A DNA stretch of 49,134 nucleotides from a virus. This document shows, piece by piece, positions 1 through 9,018 of this stretch; within the stretch, counting starts at the first letter, position 1, and each line of letters starts with the position of its first letter. Made by a program: the position numbers and the translations under genes. The stretch spans positions 1 to 49,134 of the IMG/VR virus record IMGVR_UViG_3300021085_002896; one strand, given 5' to 3'. The notes under the pieces are model-generated. The model searched no databases. It had not been told where the DNA came from and saw only the letters and a list, made by a program, of their open reading frames with translations.

Positions 1-1377
1 CCTAACTTTTGTGTTGAGTGTTTAGATCCCTTTTCAATGGACGGATGTGCAAACATTATCGTAGAAGAATGTAATGATAATTTATTTAATCCATATAATT
101 TAAGTAAATCTACTAAATTCGTAAAACAAATTACAGGATTAGTAAGCAATATCTTTGGTCATGAAGTAAACTATTTTAGAACTGAACCAGATATGAGAAC
201 AGAAGACGTTACTCTTATGGAATATAGTTTACATGATGTAGTAGATAATAAAAACATAAAGATATTAGTCCCAGGAAATGAATTTCCTGAAGAAAGTATA
301 ACTTTTGATATATTCGGAATGGATTTCGCAGACTTTGAAATTCATATTACTCAAGAAGAATTTGATAGAGCGTTTGGAGAAAGAGATTCTCAAGGAAATT
401 TAATAAAAAGCAGATACCCTAGATCTAAGGATTATATGTATATTCCTATTATTAATAGAATGTATGAAGTTCATACTATAGCTTTAGCCGATGAGTTCAA
501 TAAAACCAATTCATACTGGAGAGTAATGTTGAAGAAATATCAAGAAAGAACTTCAGTTAATAAAAATACGTTTGACGCTGCCACCGACACATTAACAACT
601 GGAATCGAAGAAGTTTTCGGAGAAAGACAAAGGGAAGAGCAGGAGAAAGATACAAATCCTCAGCAATTTAAAACAACATTATCAACGTATAATGATGGAA
701 TTAGAAAATTCTATAATACTTCTCTAGAAATAAAGGATTTTGAATTAAAAAATAGATGGACAATCGTCAGTAAAAATTACTATGACCTATCTACTTTAGC
801 AAATGAAGAACTATGTATAGAGTATGAAATACCTTCCCAATTAGGTATTGGTGAAAATATGGCAATTTCAGGATGGTTTAATCCTAGATTTAATACAGGA
901 TCCGGAGATCATTTCATAATTGGAGATTCGACTGCACTAACAGGATTTAAATCATATATAAATGATTCAGAATTCAAAGTAATGTCTAATGGTAATACCA
1001 TAACGTTTAATCATGGAATAAATTTACAAAAAGAATGGTATGCATTTGTATTGAATATAAGTAATGAATTTTCTTCAATGAGTTTAAGTATTTATAATTT
1101 AAATGAAGTAGGTCTTCCTCAAAATAGTCCTACACAATTAATAGAATTATTTAACGAAGTTAAATCATCAGGAATGATTTGGAATTCAAATTCTAATTTC
1201 CAATTAAGAGGAAATGGAATGTATATGACAAATCTTAGAATATTTGAACAGACTATAGAAGAGGAGCAGAGATCAAACGTATTAAATCAATATGTTGTCA
1301 GAGATAACCAACTTGCGAAGATGATCGATAATGCAATACCTAGTATTGGATTTCAGAAATTCTTTCATTCTAAGTAA
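1..1377 (+). CDS. Neck protein, T4 gp14-like, with C-terminal LamG-like domain (5' partial)
   Basis: The frame is open from base 1 (codons before the ATG at 37 read PNFCVECLDPF), so the gene probably starts upstream of the window. Around residues 125-170 (counted from the ATG at 37) the stretch YMYIPIINRMYEVH resembles the region of T4-like gp14 in which the neck protein contacts the tail. Residues ~235-410 look like a concanavalin/LamG sandwich (ISGWFNPRF, then EWYAFVLNIS), an addition not present in T4 gp14. Position directly before gp16- and gp17-like genes fits the T4 order 14-16-17. Neck assignment is by weak similarity plus synteny; the LamG domain is a fold-level guess. Confidence 0.6.
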   Translation, partial: PNFCVECLDPFSMDGCANIIVEECNDNLFNPYNLSKSTKFVKQITGLVSNIFGHEVNYFRTEPDMRTEDVTLMEYSLHDVVDNKNIKILVPGNEFPEESITFDIFGMDFADFEIHITQEEFDRAFGERDSQGNLIKSRYPRSKDYMYIPIINRMYEVHTIALADEFNKTNSYWRVMLKKYQERTSVNKNTFDAATDTLTTGIEEVFGERQREEQEKDTNPQQFKTTLSTYNDGIRKFYNTSLEIKDFELKNRWTIVSKNYYDLSTLANEELCIEYEIPSQLGIGENMAISGWFNPRFNTGSGDHFIIGDSTALTGFKSYINDSEFKVMSNGNTITFNHGINLQKEWYAFVLNISNEFSSMSLSIYNLNEVGLPQNSPTQLIELFNEVKSSGMIWNSNSNFQLRGNGMYMTNLRIFEQTIEEEQRSNVLNQYVVRDNQLAKMIDNAIPSIGFQKFFHSK

Positions 1378-1381
1378 TTAG

Positions 1382-1391
1382 GATATATAAT
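1382..1391 (+). promoter_or_regulatory. Late-type promoter GATATATAAT
   Basis: GATATATAAT ends 19 nt before the ATG at 1410. The same GATATATA core precedes several other virion genes here, and no AAAC box lies 17 nt upstream. It resembles the single-box T4 late promoter (TATAAATA). Confidence 0.45.
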
Positions 1392-1409
1392 CCTATAAAA
1401 CAATAATTT

Positions 1410-2063
1410 ATGTCAGAAGAAAAGAAGTCAATAAAAGACCAAGCAGAAGATATTAGAAAAGAGCTTGATGAACTTATTGGTGAAAGTGTAGATATAACAG
1501 AGGCTACGGATACTGATCCGGCGTTTCTTCCACTTCAACCAAAGGAAGTTCTTCCATCATTTGGAGAACTTAAAACAAGATCTACTAAAACAGCTAAGAA
1601 AACTATAACAGCTCTTATGAAATTTTATCTTGCAGAAGATATAATTGAAAAAGACGAATATATTGCTGCTAAGAAAAAGATGGATGAGATGACAATGTCT
1701 TCTTTAGTTTATCAATTACAAGCCGGTGAAAGAGCTCTTACAACTCTATTAGAAACTATCGAAGATGGTGAATTAGCTCCAAGAATGTTTGAAGTTCTTG
1801 CAACGTTACAGAAATCAATGCTAGATATTATTAAATCTCAAACAATGTATTTAATGGCAACTGAGGAAAGTGCTAAAAGAATTTCTAGAGATATAGAGAT
1901 TTACAAAAAGAGAGATGATGTTAGAGAAATAGAAGAATCAGGAGGTTCCACTGGTGATTCTGCTGTTCAAAGAGGAACTAAAGACCTTATGAGAATGATT
2001 CGCTCCGGTATTAATGATTCTGAGGTCGAAGATATTGAAGACGTAGAACCTAACGAAGAATAA
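1410..2063 (+). CDS. Terminase small subunit, T4 gp16-like
   Basis: A 217-residue, largely helical, charged protein directly upstream of the large terminase, with 2 nt between its stop and the next ATG. Its C-terminal half (FEVLATLQKSMLDIIKSQ) matches the helical oligomerisation pattern of T4-like gp16. In T4 the protein forms a ring that regulates gp17 ATPase and DNA-end recognition during packaging. It is longer than T4 gp16 (164 aa) and has an acidic C-terminal tail (EVEDIEDVEPNEE). Assigned from position, size and helical pattern. Confidence 0.72.
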   Translation: MSEEKKSIKDQAEDIRKELDELIGESVDITEATDTDPAFLPLQPKEVLPSFGELKTRSTKTAKKTITALMKFYLAEDIIEKDEYIAAKKKMDEMTMSSLVYQLQAGERALTTLLETIEDGELAPRMFEVLATLQKSMLDIIKSQTMYLMATEESAKRISRDIEIYKKRDDVREIEESGGSTGDSAVQRGTKDLMRMIRSGINDSEVEDIEDVEPNEE

Positions 2064-2065
2064 CA

Positions 2066-3892
2066 ATGAGCGATTACGTAGGAGATAATATGTGGATTCC
2101 GAAAGGAGACAAAAACGATCCTGGTCAAAAGCTAGTATGGTCAACTAAGAACGTTAATGACCTTTTAGTAGCATTAGACAAAGGATATCGTCCACAAGTT
2201 TCTATGCCATTTTATGAAGGTAAGCAATTCTTACGTAAAGGTAATATTGTATTTGAATATACTGAAGAAGAAATTGCAGAGTTGGCTAAATGCGCCAATG
2301 ACATTGTTTATTTTGCAGAAAAATATGCAGTAGTAATGACAGATGAAGGTATTCAACAAGTAAAACTTAGAGAATATCAAAAAGAATTATTGCACGATTT
2401 TCAAAATGAAAGATTTAATATTGTTCTTGCTTCTAGGCAAATGGGTAAAACCGTAACAGCTTCTATCTTTAACGCATGGTATTTAACCTTTAATTATGAC
2501 AAGACAACCTTGTTATTAGCTAATAAATCTGACTCAACAAAGGAAATTATAGATAAAGCAAAGGTGGTTATTGAAAACCTTCCTTTCTTTATGAAACCGG
2601 GTATTATCAAGTATGATGTAATGAATGTCCGTTCGGATAATGGATGTCGTTTAGTAGGTCAATCGACTACTGCAAAATCAGGTATTGGTTTTACAATTCA
2701 TAATTTATACCTTGATGAGTTTGCTCACGTTCATCCAACAATAGTAAATTCATTTTATGAAAACGTATATCCAACACTCTCAGCTTCGAAAGTATCAAGA
2801 ATTAACATCACTTCAACTCCAAACGGTTTTAATAAGTTCTATGAAATATACGCAGCTGCCGAAAGAGGAGATAACGAATATAACGCTACGAGAATCGATT
2901 GGTGGCAACACCCAGACAGAGACGATGAATGGTATAAGAGAGAACTTGGTAACCTTGGTTCTGAAGAAGCATTCAATAGACAATATGGAAATGAATTCGT
3001 AAGCTCTTCAAATCTATTATTAAGCCCAATGGTTATGAAAACTATGAGAAAAAATTCACATGAGTTTATTTGGCACGATTTAGAAGATTTTGAAAACATA
3101 CAAATAGATACAAAAGGAGTTTTAGGATTTCATAAAGATTTTGATCCTGAAGGAGCAAAAGAATCTAATAGATTTTATTTGTTTTCAGTAGACATTGCAG
3201 AAGGCAATGGGGGTGATTACTCGGTAATTAATGTTTTCGAAGTAGAACCAATGGAAGATAAGCACATTATTGATGCAGTGACACCGGGTGCAATGTATGA
3301 CTTTTTTAGATTGAATCAAGTTGCAGTCTTTAGATCTAATGAACATGTTATAGAAGATTTTGCAAAGGTTCTATATACATTAGCTGTTGAGATATTTAAT
3401 CCTGAAAATGTTAAGATGATTATAGAATTCAATACATACGGTTCTATCTTATTAAAATATTTACAAACAGTATATCCTTCAAGAAATGAATTTGAAGACG
3501 AAATGGTATTAAGGTTTAAACATAGACATGATTCAAGAGCCTTAAAACCAGGTATAAAATTAAAAGCAGATAACAAATCAGTGTTTTGCCAAAATTTTAA
3601 AAAATTAATTGAAAATAATAGAATAAAAATAAATGACACAGAAACTGTAAATGAAGCAAGTCTTTTCGGTAGTCTTAAAAATGGAAGCTATGGTGCTCAA
3701 ATGGGTAATGATGATATCATTATGACAGGAATCACTGCCACTGAATTTTTTAACACTACAGATTATGCAGATTACATCGAAGAATTGCTAGATTTTATAG
3801 ATCCTGAAAAGTATAAATTAATGGAAACTACTCTATATCAACAAAACGATTCAGCCGGAGATATGCAGTATGATATTTATGATCTTATATAG
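2066..3892 (+). CDS. Terminase large subunit, T4 gp17-like packaging ATPase/nuclease
   Basis: 608 residues, close to T4 gp17 (610). The N-terminal ATPase carries Walker A SRQMGKT (residues 123-129, K128) and Walker B LYLDEFAH (D217, E218). The C-terminal RNase H-fold nuclease has the acidic cluster VDIAEGNGGDYS (D376, D384) and a third acidic motif GNDDIIM (D549/D550). It pumps DNA into the prohead and cuts the concatemer. Near-adjacent to the small subunit and followed by the sheath gene as in T4. All expected catalytic residues are present. Confidence 0.97.
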   Translation: MSDYVGDNMWIPKGDKNDPGQKLVWSTKNVNDLLVALDKGYRPQVSMPFYEGKQFLRKGNIVFEYTEEEIAELAKCANDIVYFAEKYAVVMTDEGIQQVKLREYQKELLHDFQNERFNIVLASRQMGKTVTASIFNAWYLTFNYDKTTLLLANKSDSTKEIIDKAKVVIENLPFFMKPGIIKYDVMNVRSDNGCRLVGQSTTAKSGIGFTIHNLYLDEFAHVHPTIVNSFYENVYPTLSASKVSRINITSTPNGFNKFYEIYAAAERGDNEYNATRIDWWQHPDRDDEWYKRELGNLGSEEAFNRQYGNEFVSSSNLLLSPMVMKTMRKNSHEFIWHDLEDFENIQIDTKGVLGFHKDFDPEGAKESNRFYLFSVDIAEGNGGDYSVINVFEVEPMEDKHIIDAVTPGAMYDFFRLNQVAVFRSNEHVIEDFAKVLYTLAVEIFNPENVKMIIEFNTYGSILLKYLQTVYPSRNEFEDEMVLRFKHRHDSRALKPGIKLKADNKSVFCQNFKKLIENNRIKINDTETVNEASLFGSLKNGSYGAQMGNDDIIMTGITATEFFNTTDYADYIEELLDFIDPEKYKLMETTLYQQNDSAGDMQYDIYDLI

Positions 3893-3913
3893 ACTAAACT
3901 CCAGATTTACACG

Positions 3914-3922
3914 GATATATAG
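3914..3922 (+). promoter_or_regulatory. Late-type promoter GATATATAG
   Basis: GATATATAG lies 33 nt upstream of the sheath ATG, in a ~60-nt AT-rich gap after the terminase stop. A CTAAAC at 3894-3899 sits 16 nt upstream of TATATA, close to but not exactly the class 2 spacing. Confidence 0.45.
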
Positions 3923-3954
3923 ATTAACAAATAAAAAAATAAAATTAAATAACT

Positions 3955-6618
3955 ATGGCACTAAGTCCTCAATTATTACAATTCAAGAGTTCAGGCGTTT
4001 ACAGATTGGAATTTGATAAATCCCAAACTGCTAATATTGACGTTTCTACTCTTAGGCTGGTTGTTGGTCACTCAAGAAAGGGACCTTATAATACACCAGT
4101 ATTAATCGAAAACGTTGAAGCATTCATTCAAGTATATGGAAACATCGACAAGTCGTTAGAGAAAAAAGGAATGTTCTTCCACAGATCAGCTAAGGCTGCT
4201 CTTTCAAGAGGACCTATCCTAGCTCTTAACCTTGCTCATTTTGGAGAAAATGATTTAGCTTCAGCTGCACAAATTTCAACAAATGGATCATATAAAACTG
4301 ATCCCTTAATGGAAAGACCAGCTGGAAACACATGGGTTGAAGGTGATGTAAAAGTCGCTTATGTTGCTCCGGCAATTACTAATACTCTTACACTTGCATC
4401 TCTAACGGTAGCGAGTGGTATATCAGGACAGGGTGTAGAGATCGTTGGAGAAGATTTTACTGGATCTATTTCAACTAACGATTACTTATTACAATCAGAT
4501 GGAACTGTTGCACAAATAACTGGAGTGTCATTCTCTAGTGGAAATACTATGATAGGTATCGCACCTAGTAGTGATGTATTAGATGCATCTTACATTGGAG
4601 CAACTACATTTGATATTTACAATGCAGGAACTGAAGAACAATTATATACAGAAGCAGAATATTTAGCAGACTTTACTATTGCAACATATCCTGAATTAGG
4701 TCACCAAACTGGAGACTATGCTTATGCTAATTTCTTTGACACGGATAAATTCATGATTCCTTCTGACGAAAAAGTATTACAAACACTAGGACAGGATTCT
4801 AATCAAGTTTTAAACTTTGTAAATATTAAACAAACCCCAATCACAGTTTTCACAAGAAAAGCACAAGATACTGCTGGCTTTGATGTTACTGCAAGAGAAT
4901 GGTATGGAGAAGGAAATGTTCCAGCATATTTAGATAATAAAGATTTAATGTCAGATTATATGATTGACGTATTTGTATTCAAAGGTAAATTTGATGCTGC
5001 GGCAATGGACACTGATCCAGTTTATGGATATTACTTTGACAATAAAGGTTTAAGAAAAGAGCTAATAGAACAATTTGCAAACTTAAGACAAGTTGAAATG
5101 ATAGGTTCTTATACAGGTTCAATGCTTCCAGGTTTTAAAGACTTAGAAGGAAGAAACGTATATATCGAAACAATGATTAACGCTGAAGCAAGAAGAACAG
5201 GTTTATTCTGTGCAATTGCTGAAGATTTAGTAACTGACGAATCTGGAGATACTCCAATCGATTTAGTTGGTCACACATTTGACGAAGCCGCTCAAGATCA
5301 AGTAGTATTATCTTACGACATTGCAAATAGAACAATATTATTCCCTGGGTCGGATTTAACATACTCTGCTGATGGAACTAATGCAATATTTACATACACT
5401 GGTGCACTATCTACATTTAATCCTGAAGTTAAAAAAGGAAATTATATCAGAACAGGTGAAAGATTAGCTCTAGTTGAGCAGGTTTCTGTTTCTAAAAACG
5501 AAAGCGAACAAATAGTATGGACTATTAAATTATCAGAAGCGGCTCCTTTAGTTGCCCCTACTGCATTTGTTGAATCTTTAGAAGATGCAGCAGTTTCATA
5601 TACTCCATTCGTATTAAATGGCGCAGATATTGAAGCAGAAACTATTACTTCATGTTTACAGGCTATTTCATTAGGAACAGGATTGGCAACTGGTTTAGTA
5701 GATAAAGATGCAATTGACTTTAGATATATTGTTGATACATTTGGATCTTACGATTTAAATGGATTACAAAATAAAATTCAATTATCTCAATTAGCAAAAG
5801 AAAGACAAAACGCAGCAGCTATATTAAATGCACCAATGGTAAAAGACTTTAAAGAATCTACGGATCCTTCATTTAAAGATCAATTTGGCTCATTTAAAAC
5901 TTCATACATTAAAGATGGAGGTAACTTAGATCAAAATCCAACATCACTATATACATTACCGAGTATCGCAGATGGTGCAAACTTTGCATTCTACTATGGT
6001 CCTGGTCTTATTGTAAGAGAAAATGGAAAAGATTTAATCGTTCCACCAGCTGCTTATGTATCTAATAACTATATTGATAAATACACAGACGCTTTACCAT
6101 GGTCAATTGTCGCTGGTCCTAGAAGAGGTGTTGTTGCTGGAACTAACGTTGCAGGAGCTGAATATTCTTTTGACAAATCAGATAGAGACATTTTAGAGCC
6201 ATTTGGTTATAACCCAATTGTATTCCAAAGAGGAGTTGGTTTAACTATCTTAGGAAATAAAACTGCACAGCAATCTATTAAATCATCACTATCTTCAGCT
6301 CATGTTAGAGAAGTGTTAATTTACATTCAAGATGCAATGGCAGATATCCTTAAGGATTACGTATTCGAATTTAACAATGCACAAACTAGATTAGAAATCA
6401 AAACTCTAGCAGATTCATTAATGGAATCAGTTAGACAAGATGGTGGTGTATATGATTTCAAAAACGTAATGGATCAATCAAATAACACAGGTGAGGTAAT
6501 TGATAACAACATCGGTATCATAGATACATTTGTTGAGCCAGTTAAAGGTTTAGAAATAGTTGTACACAGAACGACGATTTTAAATACTGGTGAAATTTCA
6601 ACAGGAAACTTTAGTTAA
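3955..6618 (+). CDS. Tail sheath protein, T4 gp18-like
   Basis: 887 residues (T4 gp18 is 659), the contractile sheath subunit. The N-terminus (QFKSSGVYRLEFD) and C-terminal domain (PFGYNPIVFQRGVGLTILGN, then AHVREVLIYIQDAM) match the conserved sheath core: the C-terminal β-α fold carries the linker strands, and the middle third (residues ~120-520) is a variable exposed insertion with Ig-like β composition, which explains the extra length. Followed by the tube gene 36 nt downstream, as in other contractile phages. Expected to be a high-abundance virion protein. Confidence 0.93.
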   Translation: MALSPQLLQFKSSGVYRLEFDKSQTANIDVSTLRLVVGHSRKGPYNTPVLIENVEAFIQVYGNIDKSLEKKGMFFHRSAKAALSRGPILALNLAHFGENDLASAAQISTNGSYKTDPLMERPAGNTWVEGDVKVAYVAPAITNTLTLASLTVASGISGQGVEIVGEDFTGSISTNDYLLQSDGTVAQITGVSFSSGNTMIGIAPSSDVLDASYIGATTFDIYNAGTEEQLYTEAEYLADFTIATYPELGHQTGDYAYANFFDTDKFMIPSDEKVLQTLGQDSNQVLNFVNIKQTPITVFTRKAQDTAGFDVTAREWYGEGNVPAYLDNKDLMSDYMIDVFVFKGKFDAAAMDTDPVYGYYFDNKGLRKELIEQFANLRQVEMIGSYTGSMLPGFKDLEGRNVYIETMINAEARRTGLFCAIAEDLVTDESGDTPIDLVGHTFDEAAQDQVVLSYDIANRTILFPGSDLTYSADGTNAIFTYTGALSTFNPEVKKGNYIRTGERLALVEQVSVSKNESEQIVWTIKLSEAAPLVAPTAFVESLEDAAVSYTPFVLNGADIEAETITSCLQAISLGTGLATGLVDKDAIDFRYIVDTFGSYDLNGLQNKIQLSQLAKERQNAAAILNAPMVKDFKESTDPSFKDQFGSFKTSYIKDGGNLDQNPTSLYTLPSIADGANFAFYYGPGLIVRENGKDLIVPPAAYVSNNYIDKYTDALPWSIVAGPRRGVVAGTNVAGAEYSFDKSDRDILEPFGYNPIVFQRGVGLTILGNKTAQQSIKSSLSSAHVREVLIYIQDAMADILKDYVFEFNNAQTRLEIKTLADSLMESVRQDGGVYDFKNVMDQSNNTGEVIDNNIGIIDTFVEPVKGLEIVVHRTTILNTGEISTGNFS

Positions 6619-6621
6619 AAA

Positions 6622-6631
6622 GATATATAAT
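6622..6631 (+). promoter_or_regulatory. Late-type promoter GATATATAAT
   Basis: GATATATAAT ends 23 nt before the tube-protein ATG at 6655. GGAAAC (6604-6609) lies 16 nt before TATAAT, so a class 2-like reading is also possible, one base short. Confidence 0.45.
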
Positions 6632-6654
6632 AAAAAATAAAACAATAAAGACTT

Positions 6655-7209
6655 ATGGCTTTACCACACTATTCACAAGATCAAACTAGTAAGGCGGGTA
6701 GACAATTCGAACCAGTACAAGGAAACTTATTTGAGGTAACTATTTTACCTCCTGCTGGAGTTGCTGACGCACCGCTATTACTTCAACATGTTAACTCTGT
6801 TAGCGGGTTGGAATTATATAAAGCACCTGGAGAGGTAGCACAGAAATACAAATTCTCTTCACGTTCATACGCTGGAATGCCAGATGATACTACACTTACG
6901 GTGGGTATTAACTTTTCGTTAAATTTAAACGAGGCAAACCAAGCTTATTTATATAAAACAATGAGACAATGGTATAACTTAGCTTACGATCCACAGACTG
7001 GTGTAATGGGCTTAAAGAAAGACTATACTGGAACAATCGTAATCGTACAATTCAATAGAGCTGGTGATATTTACAGAACTATAACATTAGAAGATTGCTG
7101 GATTAATTCTGGACTTCCATTCACTAACGATTTAAGTTATGAATCTCCAGAAGCAGCTGCTTTAGAAGTAACATGGAAATGTGATACTTTTAAAGAAGTA
7201 TTAGCTTAA
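6655..7209 (+). CDS. Tail tube protein, T4 gp19-like
   Basis: 184 residues, near T4 gp19 (163). The early segment FEPVQGNLFEVTILPPAGV and the C-terminal SPEAAALEVTWKCDTFKEV follow the tube-protein β-barrel pattern (T4_gp19 family). It polymerises into the inner tube through which DNA passes. Directly follows the sheath and is closed by a strong terminator. Confidence 0.93.
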   Translation: MALPHYSQDQTSKAGRQFEPVQGNLFEVTILPPAGVADAPLLLQHVNSVSGLELYKAPGEVAQKYKFSSRSYAGMPDDTTLTVGINFSLNLNEANQAYLYKTMRQWYNLAYDPQTGVMGLKKDYTGTIVIVQFNRAGDIYRTITLEDCWINSGLPFTNDLSYESPEAAALEVTWKCDTFKEVLA

Positions 7210-7218
7210 TTTATTAAG

Positions 7219-7252
7219 AGTAGGACGGCTTTAATTAGTCCGTCCTATTTTT
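7219..7252 (+). terminator. Intrinsic terminator after tail tube gene
   Basis: Stem TAGGACGG (7221-7228) / CCGTCCTA (7240-7247), 11-nt loop, followed by a T run. Closes the sheath-tube unit. Confidence 0.88.
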
Positions 7253-7286
7253 ATGAAACTAAAATATAATATAATGATATAATAAT

Positions 7287-7505
7287 ATGTCCAGTAAACT
7301 AACTAAGAAATTACAGGTATTACTCTCTGAAGAAGAAGTGTTTATAATAAACAGGATTATACTAAACGAGGCGATTGAAAATGGAGAGAGACCGGTTTCA
7401 GTTTCGGCGTTTATCAGAGACTTAATAAGACAAGAAATAGATAAAAAAAGCGATCTTCAAAAGAGTTGGGATCGAAATAGAATTAAACAACTCAAATCTA
7501 AATAA
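7287..7505 (+). CDS. Small ribbon-helix-helix-type protein
   Basis: 72 residues. The pattern of a short β-strand (KLQVLLSEEEV) followed by two helices with RPVSVSAFIRDLIRQEI between and within them fits MetJ/Arc-type ribbon-helix-helix DNA-binding proteins. Upstream are TGAAAC at 7254 and TATAAT at 7278 with an 18-nt spacer, but the ATG follows TATAAT by only 3 nt. Located between the tube and baseplate genes, so it might regulate late transcription. DNA binding is inferred from fold pattern only. Confidence 0.6.
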   Translation: MSSKLTKKLQVLLSEEEVFIINRIILNEAIENGERPVSVSAFIRDLIRQEIDKKSDLQKSWDRNRIKQLKSK

Positions 7506-7511
7506 TAAAAC

Positions 7512-8474
7512 ATGAGCGAAGACAAAAACAAACCGGTTAACCTTGACGAGCAATATAAAGCTATGATAGAGGATAACGAAAACAATGCACCCGTAGAAGC
7601 TGAAGAACCAGCTGATCTAGGAAAGGTGGATATGAATAAGTTTAAACCACAGGAAGCTAAGGAAGCAGATTTTCATTTAGGATATCATAGTGTTTCTCAT
7701 GCAGAACTTCCTTCAGGTGGAATGTTCTACAATGAAAAATCAGAAATTTCTATTAGAGCTGCAAAAGTTTCAGAAATTAGACACTTTTCTACAGTAGACG
7801 AGAATAATGTACTAGATATTGATGAAAAATTAAATAACATAATTGAATCATGTGTAAGAATTACATCAGGAGCTAAAAGAATGTCTTATAGAGATATTTT
7901 AGAGGAAGATAGATTCTATTTAGTTTTAGCTATTAGAGATCTTACTTTCCCAGAACCTGAAAGCCAATTGACAGTTCCTTATCAAGATAAAAAAGGAGGT
8001 AGACATACGGCTGAGGTAAATAAGAAGTATTTTCAATATTTTAAAATACCAGCAGAATTAGATAAGTATTATGATCAAGAATCTAAGAGTTTTAAAATTG
8101 AAACAAAATCTTTCGGTATAATTGAAATGACTCCACCTAGTATTGGAGTGATGCAAAAAATGACTAAACATATTAAAGATAAGCAGGAAAAAGGAGAAAT
8201 AGCAGATCAATCTATTCTACAAATAATTCCTTACATCGTAAATGATTGGAGACAATATACTGATAAGACTATTTTTAATTTCGAAATGGAAGTTAATGGT
8301 TGGTCAAATAAGAAATATAGTTTAGTATACAAATTAGCAGAAAAATTAAAAGTCGGAATCCAGCCTGAGATGTTGGTACCGCACGAGGATGACGAGGTCC
8401 TCGTTCCGATTGGGTTTCGTGACGGAATCAAATCTTTATTCATTGTTCAAGATCTCTCTGGAGAACTTCTTTAA
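7512..8474 (+). CDS. Baseplate hub / tail-chaperone protein, T4 gp26-like
   Basis: 320 residues. The core (SVSHAELPSGGMFYNEKSE, then VSEIRHFSTVDENNVLDIDE) follows the T4 gp26-type baseplate pattern. The N-terminal ~45 residues are acidic and probably disordered. In T4, 26 is followed by 51; here a gp51-like reading frame overlaps the 3' end in the +1 frame and the tape measure follows, the arrangement of lambda G/GT/H. The last codons are CTT CTT TAA preceded by GGAGAA, a candidate +1 frameshift site. Function from family pattern and synteny. Confidence 0.6.
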   Translation: MSEDKNKPVNLDEQYKAMIEDNENNAPVEAEEPADLGKVDMNKFKPQEAKEADFHLGYHSVSHAELPSGGMFYNEKSEISIRAAKVSEIRHFSTVDENNVLDIDEKLNNIIESCVRITSGAKRMSYRDILEEDRFYLVLAIRDLTFPEPESQLTVPYQDKKGGRHTAEVNKKYFQYFKIPAELDKYYDQESKSFKIETKSFGIIEMTPPSIGVMQKMTKHIKDKQEKGEIADQSILQIIPYIVNDWRQYTDKTIFNFEMEVNGWSNKKYSLVYKLAEKLKVGIQPEMLVPHEDDEVLVPIGFRDGIKSLFIVQDLSGELL

Positions 8475-8691
8475 AACGAAGTTTCATATCTATAGGGTCT
8501 TACATGTACAACCTTCCGAATTGGAAAACATGGATTATTATGAATTTTACTATCTCGTGAAAGATCTAACTGATCATTTACAGAAAGAAAATGAAGCTAA
8601 TAAGGGACAACAGGAACAAAGTGAACAGATGCAACAGAATATGAAAATTCCAAAAATGAATATTCCAAAAATATCAGTTCCTAAATTATAA
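8389..8691 (+). CDS. gp51-like reading frame, probably translated by +1 frameshift from the preceding gene
   Basis: This frame is open from 8350 (after a TAA at 8347) to 8691. The recognisable part is KFHIYRVLHVQPSELEN followed by MDYYEFYYLVKDL and a Q/E-rich tail ending in repeated IPKM/IPKI motifs. It resembles the gp51-type partner (hub assembly chaperone). The ATG at 8389 lies inside the preceding gene with no clear ribosome site; another in-frame ATG is at 8530. The simplest reading is a fusion made by slippage near 8469, giving about 392 residues. Independent initiation cannot be excluded. Confidence 0.55.
   Translation: MTRSSFRLGFVTESNLYSLFKISLENFFKTKFHIYRVLHVQPSELENMDYYEFYYLVKDLTDHLQKENEANKGQQEQSEQMQQNMKIPKMNIPKISVPKL
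8460..8475 (+). promoter_or_regulatory. Candidate +1 programmed frameshift site
   Basis: GGAGAA (8460-8465), three nucleotides, then CTT TAA A (8469-8475). This matches the layout of the bacterial RF2 (prfB) site: Shine-Dalgarno-like run, 3 nt, CUU, stop. P-site tRNA-Leu slipping CUU to UUU would continue at AAA (8473) in the gp51-like frame. Confidence 0.5.
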
Positions 8692-8701
8692 TAAACTTTA
8701 G

Positions 8702-8733
8702 AGGAATAATGGGAACTGTCCCGTTATTCCTTT
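8702..8733 (+). terminator. Intrinsic terminator
   Basis: Long stem AGGAATAATGGGA (8702-8714) / TCCCGTTATTCCT (8719-8731) with loop ACTG and a short T run. Ends the gp26/51 unit. Confidence 0.85.
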
Positions 8734-8734
8734 A

Positions 8735-8750
8735 ATATATAGACTATAAA
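8735..8750 (+). promoter_or_regulatory. Late-type promoter region
   Basis: ATATATAG at 8735-8742 and TATAAA at 8745-8750, 24-32 nt before the ATG at 8774 and directly after a terminator. Confidence 0.4.
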
Positions 8751-8773
8751 CTAAATAAAATTATAAGATTATT

Positions 8774-9004
8774 ATGAAACGTGTAAAAACATATGAAGAA
8801 ATTATTTCCGAAAAACAAGAACTCGGTACCTCATTAATTTTAGAGAATAAATTTAAGAAATTTATGAGTTCACTTGGTCGCCATGCCGTTTCTGCAATAA
8901 TAAGTTATTTTCATGAAAATCCAGATGCCTTAAAGGAAGTTCTAGGTTCTATGAAATCATCAAAAGATCAAGGTGTACAAGGCGCCCTAAAAGAGATCAG
9001 ATAA
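8774..9004 (+). CDS. Small protein with T4-like capsid-targeting N-terminus
   Basis: 76 residues. The N-terminus MKRVKTYEEIISE closely resembles the T4 capsid targeting sequence MKTYQEFIAE carried by internal proteins and Alt. I-S-E fits the T4 gp21 prohead protease rule (I/L)-x-E, so cleavage after residue 13 would leave a ~63-residue basic helical protein. It sits between baseplate and tape-measure genes. Internal head protein is therefore one hypothesis; a tail role is the alternative from position. Confidence 0.5.
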   Translation: MKRVKTYEEIISEKQELGTSLILENKFKKFMSSLGRHAVSAIISYFHENPDALKEVLGSMKSSKDQGVQGALKEIR

Positions 9005-9018
9005 ATTTAGTTTAATCA

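Noticed and set aside
7254-7283. Class 2 promoter for the ribbon-helix-helix gene
   Set aside because: The spacer is 18 nt and the ATG follows TATAAT by 3 nt with no later in-frame Met, so I do not count it with the 14 sites.
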